DNA from: Epiperipatus broadwayi
Lineage: Eukaryota > Onychophora > Udeonychophora > Euonychophora > Peripatidae
Length of the DNA stretch: 64,000 bases
Direction: 5' to 3'
Assembly (NCBI GenBank): GCA_028023455.1
Contig: JAQFVV010012499.1
Location: 246,001 to 310,000, forward strand
Part shown: positions 41,401 to 52,136 of the stretch, in pieces
Layout: the number at the start of each line of letters is the position of its first letter
Numbering within the stretch: the stretch's first letter is position 1
Position numbers and translations under genes: made by a program
The notes under the pieces: generated by a model
Databases searched by the model: none
The model's input: only the letters and a program-made list of their open reading frames with translations
Told to the model about the DNA's origin: nothing

Positions 41401-42003
41401 TTGTCTTCATGTAAGATTTTTATATTTCTTTGTGATTGAATTTAAGATTGTAACAGTCCAAGTTCATTTTTGTCATATTTTGTAGCAACAAAGTCATTCT
41501 AGCTCCATTTCCATCTTTTTTTTCAAATGGTGCCAATGATAGCAACTTGTTTTCTTATCTATATGTTTCACTTTTAAACTCTCAATATGCTTTCATCAAT
41601 ATTTTGGTGTGTAGTCACAAGTCTCTGTATTTCATTTTTATTGTAACCAATTCTTACAAGATGAATTCTGAGATTAATTCTCTAATCCTATATGTTTCTA
41701 TATAAATTAATAATCTTACCAAGATATTTTTAAATATTCACCTGGTTTAATTCATTACTATCTATCTCTATTTTTTCTTTTGTAAAAAAACTATTAAACA
41801 TTACTTTGCATTTATTAGCATTTATTGTTAATTTTATTTTATTTTTTGCTTAGATAGCTCTGATCATTTTCTGAAGCATTATTGAAAAAAAAAAACCACC
41901 ATTTCCACAATTTAAATAATTTAAGTAATCAGCATTTTTTTATTTTTTAGCTTCCCATTTTAATCTTCAAAATAGTTTTGTAAAGTACTGCAAAACATTT
42001 TGG

Positions 42004-42435
42004 AAGTGTGGAATTAGTCTGTCAAGCATTGGTGGACTAGTAGTTAGCATAGCTGCCTTCCAAGCAGCTGGTCTGGGTTCGCTTCCTGGTCAACGCTTTG
42101 ACATATGAAAAAAAAGTATGGAATAAGCCTTTCATATAAATTTATCAATGTTAATCTTATTAAAGTCTTCACTTAATATAATTTTTTTATTAACATTTTC
42201 AAAAATATTTAATATCATTCTGGTTCACTGTTTGATGTTTAAAGGGTTTGATGATTATGGAAATGTGTACAGAATCAAATGCTATTTCATTTTCTTCAAA
42301 TAAAAATATAATCGCACATCATTCTTGTTCATCTTTTCTATAATTTCTCCTAATACTTGCATGAGACCTATTGTAACAATCAATTTTAAGTTCAATGTGT
42401 TCTATTTGTTAGTTTAATTCTAAAGTTTTCTTTAA
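42004..42435 (+). repeat. 432-bp direct duplication, left copy (D1)
   Basis: Nearly identical to 43179-43610 at a constant offset of 1175 bp; only about two substitutions noticed (42008 G against A; one C/T-type change near 42316). It contains SINE S4 and part of RTE-3. The start falls exactly at the SINE's left target duplication, and the end falls at TTAA, 42432-42435. Confidence 0.95.
42018..42113 (+). mobile_element. tRNA-derived SINE, family S copy S4
   Basis: TCAAGCATTGGTGGACTAG start, A-box-like TGGACTAGTAGTTAGCAT, B box GGGTTCGCTTCCTGG, end CTTTGACATATGAAAAAA. Flanked by 14-bp imperfect target duplications AAGTGTGGAATTAG (42004-42017) and AAGTATGGAATAAG (42114-42127). Inserted in RTE-3. 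Confidence 0.9.
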
Positions 42436-43174
42436 CCCTTTTCCCGCCTCCTACGAGGCTCCTCGTCGACATCTGAAATCACTCTAACTCAGCCAGTTTT
42501 TATACGAAAATATTCGTTAAATACGTATTGAATTCGTTTTTAAAAGTTCTGTACGATGGTGACATCTTCCGATTTATTTTAGAAGTAAAAAATAGAAAAA
42601 AAACGCATTTAAACCTAAACAAAGAAGGAACATTATTTGTGATTGGTTCTTAGCATGCTCTCAGCCGAAAAAGACATTCTGATTGGCTGGAAAGAACAAA
42701 GAAACTGCCTGATCAAAGAAAATAAAGAAAAACGCTGAGATTTTCATTTCGAATACAATTTAAATTATTATTAAATAATATTTATGGAAATTAAACATAA
42801 TTTTCAGAGAGAATAATAAAAAAACAAAATTATTTTCGAAAAATATTGAAGATTTAAGTAAATATATTGAAGATGTAGTAAAAAGAAATATTTACTTTTC
42901 TATAACGTAAAAGTCGATCTTTTTGTTTACATTATAACTTTTATGTTGCCGATATTGAATATCTTAGAATAAATAAATAGCAATTTATTTTTGAAAGAAC
43001 TTTCGTTTTCTTCATGACCTGAAAAATTAATTATATACTTTTTATAAACGTATCTGAGTTGAATTTAATATTATAGGCGAATATGTTTTAACAATAGGCT
43101 TTGTCTTCAGTTTGTGAGTTGGCCAATTAAAAGATTTGATTTTTATCTGATACAACCAATGATAAAATTAGCGG
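42436..43174. mobile_element. TTAA-bounded 739-bp insert, possible piggyBac-type MITE
   Basis: Bounded by TTAA at 42432-42435 and 43175-43178. The left end reads CCCTTTTCCCGCC after TTAA. On the opposite strand the right end reads CCGCTAATTTTATC after TTAA, so terminal inversion is only short (TTAACC). TTAA targets and CCC-starting ends are typical of piggyBac-like transposons (family knowledge). An ACGAGG/CCTCGT hairpin lies 17 bp inside the left end, and two ATTGG boxes lie near 42650 and 42690. It is less AT-rich at the left end than its surroundings and has no open frame of note. Confidence 0.5.
42453..42466. repeat. GC-rich subterminal hairpin
   Basis: ACGAGG-CT-CCTCGT, a perfect 6-bp stem with a 2-bp loop, directly inside the TTAA-bounded insert. 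Such subterminal palindromes can be transposase contact sites, but that is inference. Confidence 0.5.
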
Positions 43175-43178
43175 TTAA

Positions 43179-43610
43179 AAGTATGGAATTAGTCTGTCAA
43201 GCATTGGTGGACTAGTAGTTAGCATAGCTGCCTTCCAAGCAGCTGGTCTGGGTTCGCTTCCTGGTCAACGCTTTGACATATGAAAAAAAAGTATGGAATA
43301 AGCCTTTCATATAAATTTATCAATGTTAATCTTATTAAAGTCTTCACTTAATATAATTTTTTTATTAACATTTTCAAAAATATTTAATATCATTCTGGTT
43401 CACTGTTTGATGTTTAAAGGGTTTGATGATTATGGAAATGTGTACAGAATCAAATGCTATTTCATTTTCTTCAAATAAAAATATAATCGCACGTCATTCT
43501 TGTTCATCTTTTCTATAATTTCTCCTAATACTTGCATGAGACCTATTGTAACAATCAATTTTAAGTTCAATGTGTTCTATTTGTTAGTTTAATTCTAAAG
43601 TTTTCTTTAA
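43179..43610 (+). repeat. 432-bp direct duplication, right copy (D2)
   Basis: Partner of D1. Its left neighbour is the insert's TTAA, and its right neighbour (from 43611) continues RTE-3. The original order therefore was left flank of D1, one D, then 43611 onward. Confidence 0.95.
43193..43288 (+). mobile_element. tRNA-derived SINE, family S copy S5 (duplicate of S4)
   Basis: Identical to S4 over its body; produced by the D duplication rather than by a separate insertion, because the flanks and RTE sequence are duplicated with it. Confidence 0.9.
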
Positions 43611-43800
43611 GCAAAATGTAGTGACAAATACAAACTATTAGATTCATAGTTTATAATATCTGTTTTCATTTTTTTAATTTTCCTATCATTATTGCATTAT
43701 TATAAACATCTACCAACTTCTTTAGCATTTAGACATTTGATATATGATTTTGCAAAAATGCCCATACTTTCTTATTTGTTCCTTTAAAGTTATCAACAAT

Positions 43801-45477
43801 ATTTTTTTTATGATTATTAACTCTTTTTCATAATATTTTATAAAAATGACAACTTTTAATATTATTGTAAGCTTAAGTAATCAAAGGATACCAAACTAGT
43901 ATTCTCTACTTTCCATTAGTATTTTGCTTTTGTTTTCCCCACTGAGGTCTAGGATTTGAAGCTTGCCTTAATGCATTTATGCAACTATAAAAGATCTTTT
44001 AGTTACTTATACTGATCAAGCTGATCATCTTAAATTTTAAAAACAATAGATCTGATAGAAGATTAATTTAAAATATTTTAGAGACCTCTGTTTTTATATT
44101 AACAATAATTCTCTTCTATCCTTTCATTAAAAACATTAATACCAACAATTGCAACCCGTAACATTCTCATATATTTATTCATATGCTTCCAAGAGCAGTT
44201 CTATTCACCCTGCTATGGATTCATCTAATATAAACTTAAATAATCAAGAGACAAAACAGAATAACCCATAATAATGTGTGGATTTTGCATTTACCAATAA
44301 AAAACTAGCATACAAATTTGAAATTAATGCTTTATATATTCTAATACCTATCTTTTTCTCTTTTATACTATAGAAATTCAAAAAAATATCCTAAAATTTT
44401 GAACCAACTAATTTTGATCACACCGTTATTTATATCTAATACCATACTACTTTCTTATATTTTATAGACCACAATTTTGCACCTATGCACTCTTCAACCC
44501 TTTATTAAAAAAAGATTAATATCAATAACAATATAACCTGATTTTCTCAAATGGTTATTCATATGCAATTCTTTTTACCCTACATTAGAATCAACCACTT
44601 TAAGATTACATAATCAGCAGATATTATATGATATAGTGCTTTAACAGATATTACCAAGACCAGTTTCTAGCTATATTTTTTGTCAATGGAAATTTAAATT
44701 AATACTTGTGAAGAAAAATATGTTTCTACACATTACCGTACATTATGATAAAGTCATATATATTGTTTATTAGTATTACAATTTTTACCCAAATGATAAA
44801 AGGATACCTACAATTACATTAAAACTGAGTTCCTAAAATTTTTAGAAACTGAGTCTCATATTTGAGTTAACTTGCAATTAATACCTTACCTTTGTTTAAT
44901 TTCAGGCTATAGCTTGAATAATATAAAGGGATAACATATAGCCTCTAGATGCTGAAGTACACTAGTACTAGTTTTGAATCGTAGTTATGATTGATGATGC
45001 AAAAAGCAGACAACACTCTAGGAATGAGGAAATTATACTACTGTACAATTTCATTTCCACTTATTCCTCAAACTTGAAGCATATGACGATAGAATAAGAT
45101 GCAAAAAATCATGTTGAAACCATTTGTGTAAGCATAATAGAAAGTCATGTGATATTGTTGTGGTTTTTTAATTTTTTTAAATGGTTTATTTTAAAATTTT
45201 TCTTCTTTGTTTTTTTTTAATACTTTTCTTAAATCATTAAGGATTTACTGAAGAATTGCTGCTTTTTAATCTTGGTATATGGATTGCTAATTTTTGCTGA
45301 GCACAGAATATTTTATTAAATTAATTCAAGTTCAGTTTCACTGATTCTCCAGTATTTCTAAAGTTTAAAGGTATCAATTATAAATGCTGTCCTTCATAGT
45401 AACTTTTACCTCTTTACTTTTGTATTAATATATATATATATAATTTTTAAATACAAGTTATTTATCTATACTAAACT
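43801..45477. other. No recognisable feature
   Basis: AT-rich, non-coding. No gene and no relation to the named repeat families noticed. Confidence 0.6.
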
Positions 45478-45550
45478 TGATGCAACTAGAAGGGATTTGA
45501 ACTCAGACATCCAAGCTCCCTAGAGTTATCCACTCCATCTTATATAATTG
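45478..45550 (-). mobile_element. tRNA-derived SINE-like fragment, family V copy V3
   Basis: On the minus strand: GATGGAGTGGATAACTC, GAGCTTGGATGTCTGAG, then the B-box-like GAGTTCAAATCCC. It lies directly downstream of the hammerhead candidate on the same strand, so the two could belong to one transcript or composite element. Confidence 0.5.
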
Positions 45551-45581
45551 AGATGCATGCAACATACATGTGAAAAATGTA

Positions 45582-45642
45582 AATGATCTCCAACACATGT
45601 ATTTCATGCTGAACCAGCACTCATCAGTTCATCCAGATCATT
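45582..45642 (-). ncRNA. Hammerhead ribozyme candidate, family M copy M2
   Basis: Minus strand, in order: AATGATCT (45642-45635), GGATGAA, CTGATGA (45627-45621, perfect core box), GTGCTGGTTCAGCAT (stem II, 45620-45606: 5 pairs plus a closing G-U), GAAA (45605-45602), TACATGTGTT, then GGAGATCATT. AATGATCT and AGATCATT form a perfect 8-bp outer stem I. In copy M1 the last stem II base is C, giving the canonical G-C closing pair, and its outer helix TAATC/GATTA is different but also paired. Weak points: the inner part of stem I is poor, and the cleavage triplet (probably GUU) and stem III are not clear. The repeat itself continues to about 45700. Confidence 0.5.
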
Positions 45643-45699
45643 ATGTCCCACATCAGTCATCAGTTTATATTAAGATAACAAATCTTAATATATATAGAA

Positions 45700-46704
45700 T
45701 TTCGCAAATTGATGATCATTTACATACATTACAATATTGATATTCATATTTCATTTTAATCAAAATATATTCAAAGTTTGCTATTCTTTAGTTGTTTACT
45801 TTTATGTTCATTTCTGCTTCAATACTTTCTCAAAAAATAATAATGACAGGCAATTTATTTTTTTCACAATTTTTACAATTTTTTTTTATATATTTCTATA
45901 CATAAATTCAAATTTATATCATGATACTTTTATCTTTCAATCATTTCCTAAAGTAGACTATAAAATCTTACATATGTTATTTGTTTTTATCAAAAGCATT
46001 CTGCATATAGAAATAAAAGTTATTATTTTTCATTAGAATGACAATTTGTTAGGCATAAATCTAAATTAACTACATTTGGATATTTCATTAACTTGAATAC
46101 TCTTGCCCTCTATATGAGTATTTAAGGACCAACATATTCTTTTATTTATATTTATAATCAATTCTATCTCTTTGGTGATTTTAATATTTGTGCTTTATAA
46201 TGGAATACATTTCAATTTTATAGAAACATTGTCTCTCCATCTTTTTTTAAACTCACAAACTAAAATAATATTACATTTTATATGTTATATTTTTTCTTCC
46301 AATTCCTGCATTATTTTTTTTAACTAGAAAGTTATTTATAGTGATTACTTAGTATTGAAATGTCAGCCACGAATGATAGCTTTGGTTTCATAACCTAGTT
46401 GTTTTTAACAAACTTTACATTCATTTGCCAATCACTGTCATAATTATGAATAAAAAAAAGAATTTCAAATAACTCAAATATTATTCCAGTTAAAAACTGT
46501 CAATTATTATTGATGAAAGACAATAGATTTTTGATCTTAAAATCAGAGACTAAGCAGTAAACATACATAAAGGCTGATAAATATTTGTGAATATTGCACA
46601 GAATTTTATTCATCATATTAATATTTATGAAGTATCCAATCATAATCATGTATGAATTTTCCTTGCTCAGTTTTTTAAGAATATCCTTTCAGTTAATAGC
46701 AAAC

Positions 46705-46708
<4 letters not shown>
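45700..46708. other. No recognisable feature
   Basis: AT-rich. An open frame of 99 codons (45737-46036, +) is Phe/Ile/Tyr-rich without a domain. Confidence 0.6.
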
Positions 46709-46747
<39 letters not shown>

Positions 46748-46752
46748 TTATA

Positions 46753-46783
<31 letters not shown>

Positions 46784-46790
46784 ACCATTA
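46709..46790. repeat. (TA)n microsatellite with central palindrome
   Basis: Two long TA runs separated by GGTTA, ending ATAACCATTA, so TGGTTATATATATA pairs with its inverse TATATATAACCA. Confidence 0.9.
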
Positions 46791-46804
46791 GAAAATAGTC
46801 AAAT

Positions 46805-47085
46805 TAGAGAATCACTATATAGATAACAATCAACAATCTCCAACTGTTGTCAAGGTCACATTCTTTTAATAATAAAGTTGGAATCCCACCTTTATTTATG
46901 GTCTCATATATTTATATAGCCACTAAAGATTGCAACTTGACCATAAACAGTGAAATTGTTGATACAAATAAGTTTAAGTAAACCTCCTTAAACAGGTAAA
47001 TATAGCCTGGCCTGAATGCAGACTAATAAATAGTCAATTATAATATTACAAATTGCAATTATAATGTTAAAATTGCACCCAAAGT
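46805..47085 (+). repeat. Dispersed fold-back repeat, family E copy E1
   Basis: CAACAATCTCCAACTGTTGT, AGGTCACATTCTTTTAATAA and, further on, AATAGTCAATTATAATATTA match family E at 51520-51960, partly direct and partly inverted. A three-block order (end block, spacer, AATAGTCAATTATAA block) is kept. Confidence 0.6.
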
Positions 47086-47140
47086 ATTACTTAAATAATA
47101 AAATAATAAAGTAATTTTGGATTAAAATATGTTTTATTTT

Positions 47141-47442
47141 AAGCCAATAAACATCACATGATCACCATTTTTTATGCTTGCTTATAACTGTTGCTTATAG
47201 TTTTGTAGTTAAGTGGAGATAAAAGATGGATGTTAGGGGGTTGTATTAGATTCTAAGATCTAGGTGCAAAGCTCTCAGATCCAAGGCTCCTCACTAACGA
47301 AGGCCACAAGCCAGAAACTAATCTGGGGATATTGGATGAGTAGGCACTAGATGGGGATTTTATGCACAAACTTTCTGGAATCTATTGATTTCTCTAGCTT
47401 GCTGTGTGTAGCAATACGTACAGTGAGTTTTTGCCTGTTTTA
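47141..47442 (-). mobile_element. Fold-back family A, copy A3 (one arm deleted)
   Basis: A 302-bp copy with 12-bp direct repeats, ATGTTTTATTTT at 47129-47140 and ATGTATTATTTT at 47443-47454. It starts AAGCCAATAAACATCACATG and ends TTGCCTGTTTTA. The family's end segment is joined directly to the middle and right arm; the left arm is missing. The sequence in between (GGGGTTGTATTAGATTC, GCTCCTCACTAACGAAGG) matches A1. Confidence 0.8.
47279..47337 (+). ncRNA. Hammerhead-like relic in A3
   Basis: ATCCAAGGC, TCCTCA, CTAACGA (one change from CUGACGA), AGGCCACAAGCCA (stem II GGC/GCC), GAAAC intact, TA, ATC (for GUC), TGGGGA, TA, TTGGAT. The inner stem I (TCCTCA/TGGGGA, one G-U) and outer stem I (ATCCAA/TTGGAT) both pair fully. 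This is the best stem I of family A, with two core changes. Confidence 0.42.
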
Positions 47443-47499
47443 ATGTATTATTTTGTTTAAATTCCAAAATATACTTTATTTACATCATATAACTATCAA

Positions 47500-47551
47500 T
47501 ATATATATATATATATATATAACTATCAATATATATATATATATATATACC
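47500..47551. repeat. (TA)n pair with AACTATCAATATA duplication
   Basis: Two TA runs, each preceded by AACTATCAATATA, i.e. a short tandem duplication of a TA tract with its flank. Confidence 0.85.
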
Positions 47552-47728
47552 ATCAAGTGAAATATATATATAACCTTCAGTCTTGACCCATGGTATCAAA
47601 TACTGTTCAAAAATCTCTGACTGTATTATATGGCTAAAATGGACATATAATGTAAAGTGATATTAAATAAATATAACTTATTTTAACTGATGTATTGAAT
47701 CTCTGGATTTGAACAACAAAGTCAAATG

Positions 47729-47803
47729 TTGAAAAACATTTCAGCACCCTCACTATATAAACTGAAAACTGCCTGATATAGTAAGGTGCTGAAATGTTTT
47801 TCA
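47729..47803. repeat. Hairpin with about 27-bp arms
   Basis: TTGAAAAACATTTCAGCACC (left) pairs with GGTGCTGAAATGTTTTTCA (right). The match continues inward with CACTATAT against ATATAGTAAG. An extra partial copy, TTTTCAATAGC, follows near 47830. It may be a small fold-back element; its class is unknown. Confidence 0.7.
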
Positions 47804-48323
47804 GCAGAAAAATAGGGCTGTTAAAATATTTTTCAATAGCATTTGGTTTTACTCTATGATTTAAATATAACAGTTGAATTAACACTGTATTAATATCACT
47901 ATATATTTTTTGCATCAAATGTCTGTTTTAATGCTAATGTTATTGTATGCCTTTTAGTCTAGCAACTAATAATACTCTGAGGTAAAAATTTTGACTCTGG
48001 TAATTCTTATAAATATATTTTAAGGATAAATATTTCTAATAAACAGAAAATAATACTTGGTGTCTGTAAATTGTATTACATTACACTTATTTCTTATATA
48101 CCACGCACATTAATAAAATGAATTGTACTAAATATTATTTGTTTTAAACATAAAGCTCAAGTCATCAGAAAAATCTAAACAACACAGTAATGATTTTGAT
48201 TGAACAAGTATTTGGTTGACTCTGTCTATTGATTATCATTATGCTATTGTTCTTACATATCTGAAGAATTTTATGCTAATTTAAATTATTGAATGCCTTT
48301 TTGCACTATATATATATATATAT

Positions 48324-50390
48324 TGTAACGATATATAAATATGCCGTTACATTAATCTAAAATAAAAATTTTAAATTCACAAATAAAAATAAGTTTGGAA
48401 ATAAAAGCTAAAAAAATTAAAGAGTTGTTAAACATGTATACGTATATATATTCACACAGATGCAAGACTTTAAAAAAATTTTTTTTTAATAAATAAAATT
48501 ATTTGAATGTACTTTGTTATAAAAAAGTACAAGATTTAAAGATGGAATATTTTTATAAATGGAAATGATTGTTTTATAAATTAATTGAAAAGCAAGCTAG
48601 CCCTTGAGGCTCTCATATAATTAAAAAGTCTGATGAAAGATAGATAAGAAAATAAAGAAATTAGCTTGACCAATGGAAGCACCAAGCCATCAGCTTGGAC
48701 CCTAATGAAAATGATGGATTAGTGACGTTTGTTCGTTGAATCTGTGTGGATGATATAAAAGGAAAAATATTGAAATTAAGAACAGTGCCGGCTTTTTTGT
48801 GTTTGAGAGGTGTGATAGGACACACATATCACACTCTCTATTTTAAAAAAAATGAAGTGACTGTAATACCAGCATGGAACCAGCTAATGCCACCTCCAGA
48901 ACATCAGATCGGTCTTCCAATGGAAACATCATGGGAATTAAAAACAGGAACCTGTACTCTTCTACCGTGAGCTATGAACTTTACAAATTAACAAAAAAAA
49001 AGTAATTAAGAACTTTCATCATTTTTTTTAAAGATTCAGCTAATCTAAATTTTAAAATGTACTCTTATTTGATTTTCAAATTGATAATTAATGCTTAAAT
49101 TATATATATATTTGAGTTTGCTAAAAAAAAAATCATTTCTATTTTTTTTATTTCTATTAATATTTATTTGTATAAATTATTTAAATGCATGAAATTTAAG
49201 TTGGATATGAACATTGCATGGATTTGTTAGCAGTTAATTATGTTGTGGTTTTCATATTCGATTAGAATATATAAGTCATCGATGTCAATGCGGCATCTTA
49301 TGATGAATGCCATTGGGTTTCTTGTATTTCCTCTGCAATTGAAGTTATCAATGACTTTGTATTTTGATCGGTTATGTTTATTTTGAAATGTTTTTGGCTG
49401 TGGAATATATGCAGCCAATCTATACTCAACATTAAAAAACAAATTTTATAAAATTCATCTGTGTGAACGTATATAAATGTTAAATTTAAGTCAGGCATGA
49501 ATGGCTATATAGATTTGTAAAGTTATATATAGTTTAAGGGAGGGTAATCTTATGTTATTTGTTTCATAGTTAAATTGGGTCAATGGATTGGATATATCAG
49601 TGTAATTAGTAGATGTAGTATGAGTTTCACTACGTGCAGAATCGCTGTATATGCCACACAACCCCTTTTGCCTATGGATGGCATTGTAAGTTGGCAAAAA
49701 GGACCGCAGTTCCTTCCTATGGAGTTTTTATTTTATTGTTCTTCTTGCCATACAGATTTAACCTTCCTGTACTGGACAAGAATCAATGTCTTCTCTAACT
49801 ATACTGTTCAGATGTACATTTGTGATAGTATAGTATATATGTGCTGTTGTATTTTCATTCTACATTGAATACATCAATGTATCAGATGGATTGACACCGG
49901 TTTGACTGCGAACTTTTGGCCTAAGGTTAAATAAGGGATTGAACTTTTTTTTTAAATACAATCTATGTAGTTTATTCATACTCGACAATCTTAAAATAAA
50001 TATAAATTTCATCTGTGTGGATGATTTAAAATCTTAAAATAATAATTTAAATTAAAAGTTAGTATTAAAATCTAAATAATAAATGTTATTCCTCAAATTC
50101 TAAAATGATTATATATCTGCATAAATAAATGTTGTTTGTGTATTAATTATTGGCAGTGGCTTATTTTATTCTTTGTTTAATATTAAAAATAGTCTTAGAT
50201 AAGAATTTTTAAATATAAATCTCTGCTACTCTGCTGAGCTAGTGACAATGGGCTAACGATCAGAATTAACCAATATAATTTTTTTTTTTACTTACATATC
50301 TGCCTACTATATATATTTTCTAGGTTCAAATGCCTAGTGGCGCCCTGTAGTGCAGATTACGTTAAGTCTCCTATCTCTCTGATCGCTATA
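48324..50390 (+). mobile_element. Element J, copy J2 (2067 bp)
   Basis: Inverted homologue of J1. It starts TGTAACGATATATAAATATG in (TA)n and ends TCTGATCGCTATA against (TA)n. Near the 3' end GGTTCAAATGCC is followed by TAGTGGCGCC and a 50-bp tail, the same order as the last 60 bp of LTR-1 (ACTAGTGGCGCC plus tail). Its ends are weakly inverted (TGTAACGAT against TATAGCGAT). An open frame of 74 codons (48746-48970) has an in-frame stop in the matching part of J1, and others at 49227-49868 are likewise not kept, so the element appears non-coding. A long LTR or a non-autonomous element of unknown class. Confidence 0.7.
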
Positions 50391-51519
50391 ATATATATAT
50401 TTAGATATTGATGTTATCATACCAATTATTTCAAGATTAATAATTGTTCTCCAAACATGCATTTATTAGTATTGTTTGTCTCTAATATATACTTTATTTT
50501 TCAAAAATAAAAATACTATATGTCCAAATTACATTATGGCAATTTTTATTTGAAATTGGATAATGTTTAGTTAGATTTAATTCAAATATTAAATTTAGTT
50601 GCATGAGTTAAAATAAAGTATTGCTATAAAATATGTAGAAATCTTGTAATGATATCTGCTTATTAAATGCATTTGACCATTAGGGTTTTAATCAAAATGC
50701 ATCATGTAGATAATTTAAATCTTCTGATATTTTGAGGTCTAAATATAATTTTAAAAAACAAAAATGGTACAATATTTATTTTTATTATATATAAGAAAAA
50801 ATACATTATGGAAGAAAGCACACTCTTTAATTAAAACAGACTTACAATGTGATATATTTATCAAATGGCCAATATGTATTTCATTACAATGCTACAATTA
50901 TCACAGTAAAATTAGTTGTTTATAGAATTGTTATTTTGTCCAATATTTTACAAAGATATGTCATGAGGTTCCTATTGATATAATATAAAGGCACTACAAA
51001 TTTTATTTAAGAAATTTCAATTAGATTCTGAAAATATAATGGCAAAAAGTCATATGGCAAAATGTTTTTTTTTTGACTGCTTAATATGAGACTATTGAAT
51101 CTATTATTAAATATTGTTTAGATTATGTTATAAAGAAAATGATTACTAATACGACTTTTTGAACTTGGTATTGTTTTCATTAGAGATACAATACTTATTT
51201 ACCTTACACAAATTATTTCCAAGACATTCTAAATAATAACAACATTATTTCCATGGAAAATACCTGGCTGAGAGATTAAATGTAAAGCTACAAGGAGACA
51301 AAACATTGAAGCCTTTCAAAAAGTATTTTTTACTATAGAAAAGTTTAAGGCAATTTCACTGAAAATGTTAAATGAGCAATTTAAATGTCCTCCAAATATG
51401 TGATTTGTATAGGAAAATTCATATTTCACTGAAAGAGATTTATATAACCAATGCAAATCATTCTCTTCTTTCTTTTTTTTATTTTCTGGATTGACTGTTA
51501 ATGATTATTTATAAATTAG
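50391..51519. other. No recognisable feature
   Basis: AT-rich, non-coding sequence. Confidence 0.6.
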
Positions 51520-51960
51520 TAACAATCAGTAATCTCAATCTGTTGTTATGGCAACCTTCTTAGAACAATAAGTTTATATAGACACTAAAGTTACAACTTG
51601 ACTGCAGAGAATAAAATTATTAATTCAAAAACTTTATAAATTTATTAGACCATAGATAAAATTGGACTTGTATCTTTGTTGTTAAAAGGAGGTTGCCCTG
51701 ACAACAGATTGAGACTGTTGATTTTTATTGATATTGGTATTGTTTAAGTGTTGACTCCTTTCATGTATTACATTTATAAACCTATCTAGTCTTGAGCGTT
51801 GTTAGCTTTAATATCTGAATATTACATAATTGAAGTGCAGTTTGAATATTATAATTGCAGTTTGAAAGTTATAATTGACTATTTGTTAATCTGCTTTCAT
51901 AACAAGTTATATTTACTTGTTTAATGAGGTTTATTTAATTTTTTTTTAATTAATAATTTT
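51520..51960. repeat. Fold-back repeat, family E copy E2
   Basis: Left AATCTCAATCTGTTGTTATG pairs with CTGACAACAGATTGAGACTG about 170 bp on. Beyond this lies TTATAATTGACTATTTGTTA, the inverse of a block in E1, followed by AAGTTATATTTACTTGTTTA, the inverse of ACAGGTAAATATAGCCTGG-like sequence in E1. An AT-rich non-coding element. Confidence 0.65.
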
Positions 51961-52136
51961 ACTCTCTGTCAAATTGAAAATTGTTTGTGTCTATATATAT
52001 ACTTATTTTATCATAGATATTGGTGGATTTCTACTTTTAATGTTAAAATTAGGTTATCCTGAGATCTTCTGTGTATTTATATATTTATATTATATTTAAT
52101 ATTTTTATGATTGTATGATGTAAACAATGTGTTCTA

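Larger units (their letters stand above)
41450..43800 (-). pseudogene. RTE-type LINE fragment, RTE-3, rearranged
   Basis: Decayed minus-strand reverse transcriptase with several anchors. FEENEIAFDSVHIS (palm motif A region, cf. KAFDSV) is encoded at 42259-42300 and again in the duplicate near 43434-43475. LPKCFAVLYKTILKIKMGS, the region after the lost QGD motif, is just below 42003. LQKMIRAI and KIKLTINANKCKVMFNSF follow near 41800-41880, and NQVNI then KYLGKIINL at 41707-41755. A SINE has inserted between the A and B palm motifs, and a 432-bp piece is duplicated around a TTAA-bounded insert. The part above 43611 continues the LINE and may include LKKLVDVYNNAIM. Many stops; non-functional. 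Confidence 0.7.

Noticed and set aside
46594-46791. 65-codon plus-strand frame
   Set aside because: C-terminal half is (TA)n translation; no family resemblance.
48746-48970. 74-codon frame with fairly normal composition
   Set aside because: It lies inside element J2, and the homologous part of J1 has an in-frame stop and indels, so there is no sign of coding constraint.
49227-49868. Overlapping frames on both strands, one containing NPMAFIIRC also readable in J1
   Set aside because: The shared peptide reflects high DNA similarity of J1 and J2; surrounding frames are not kept.
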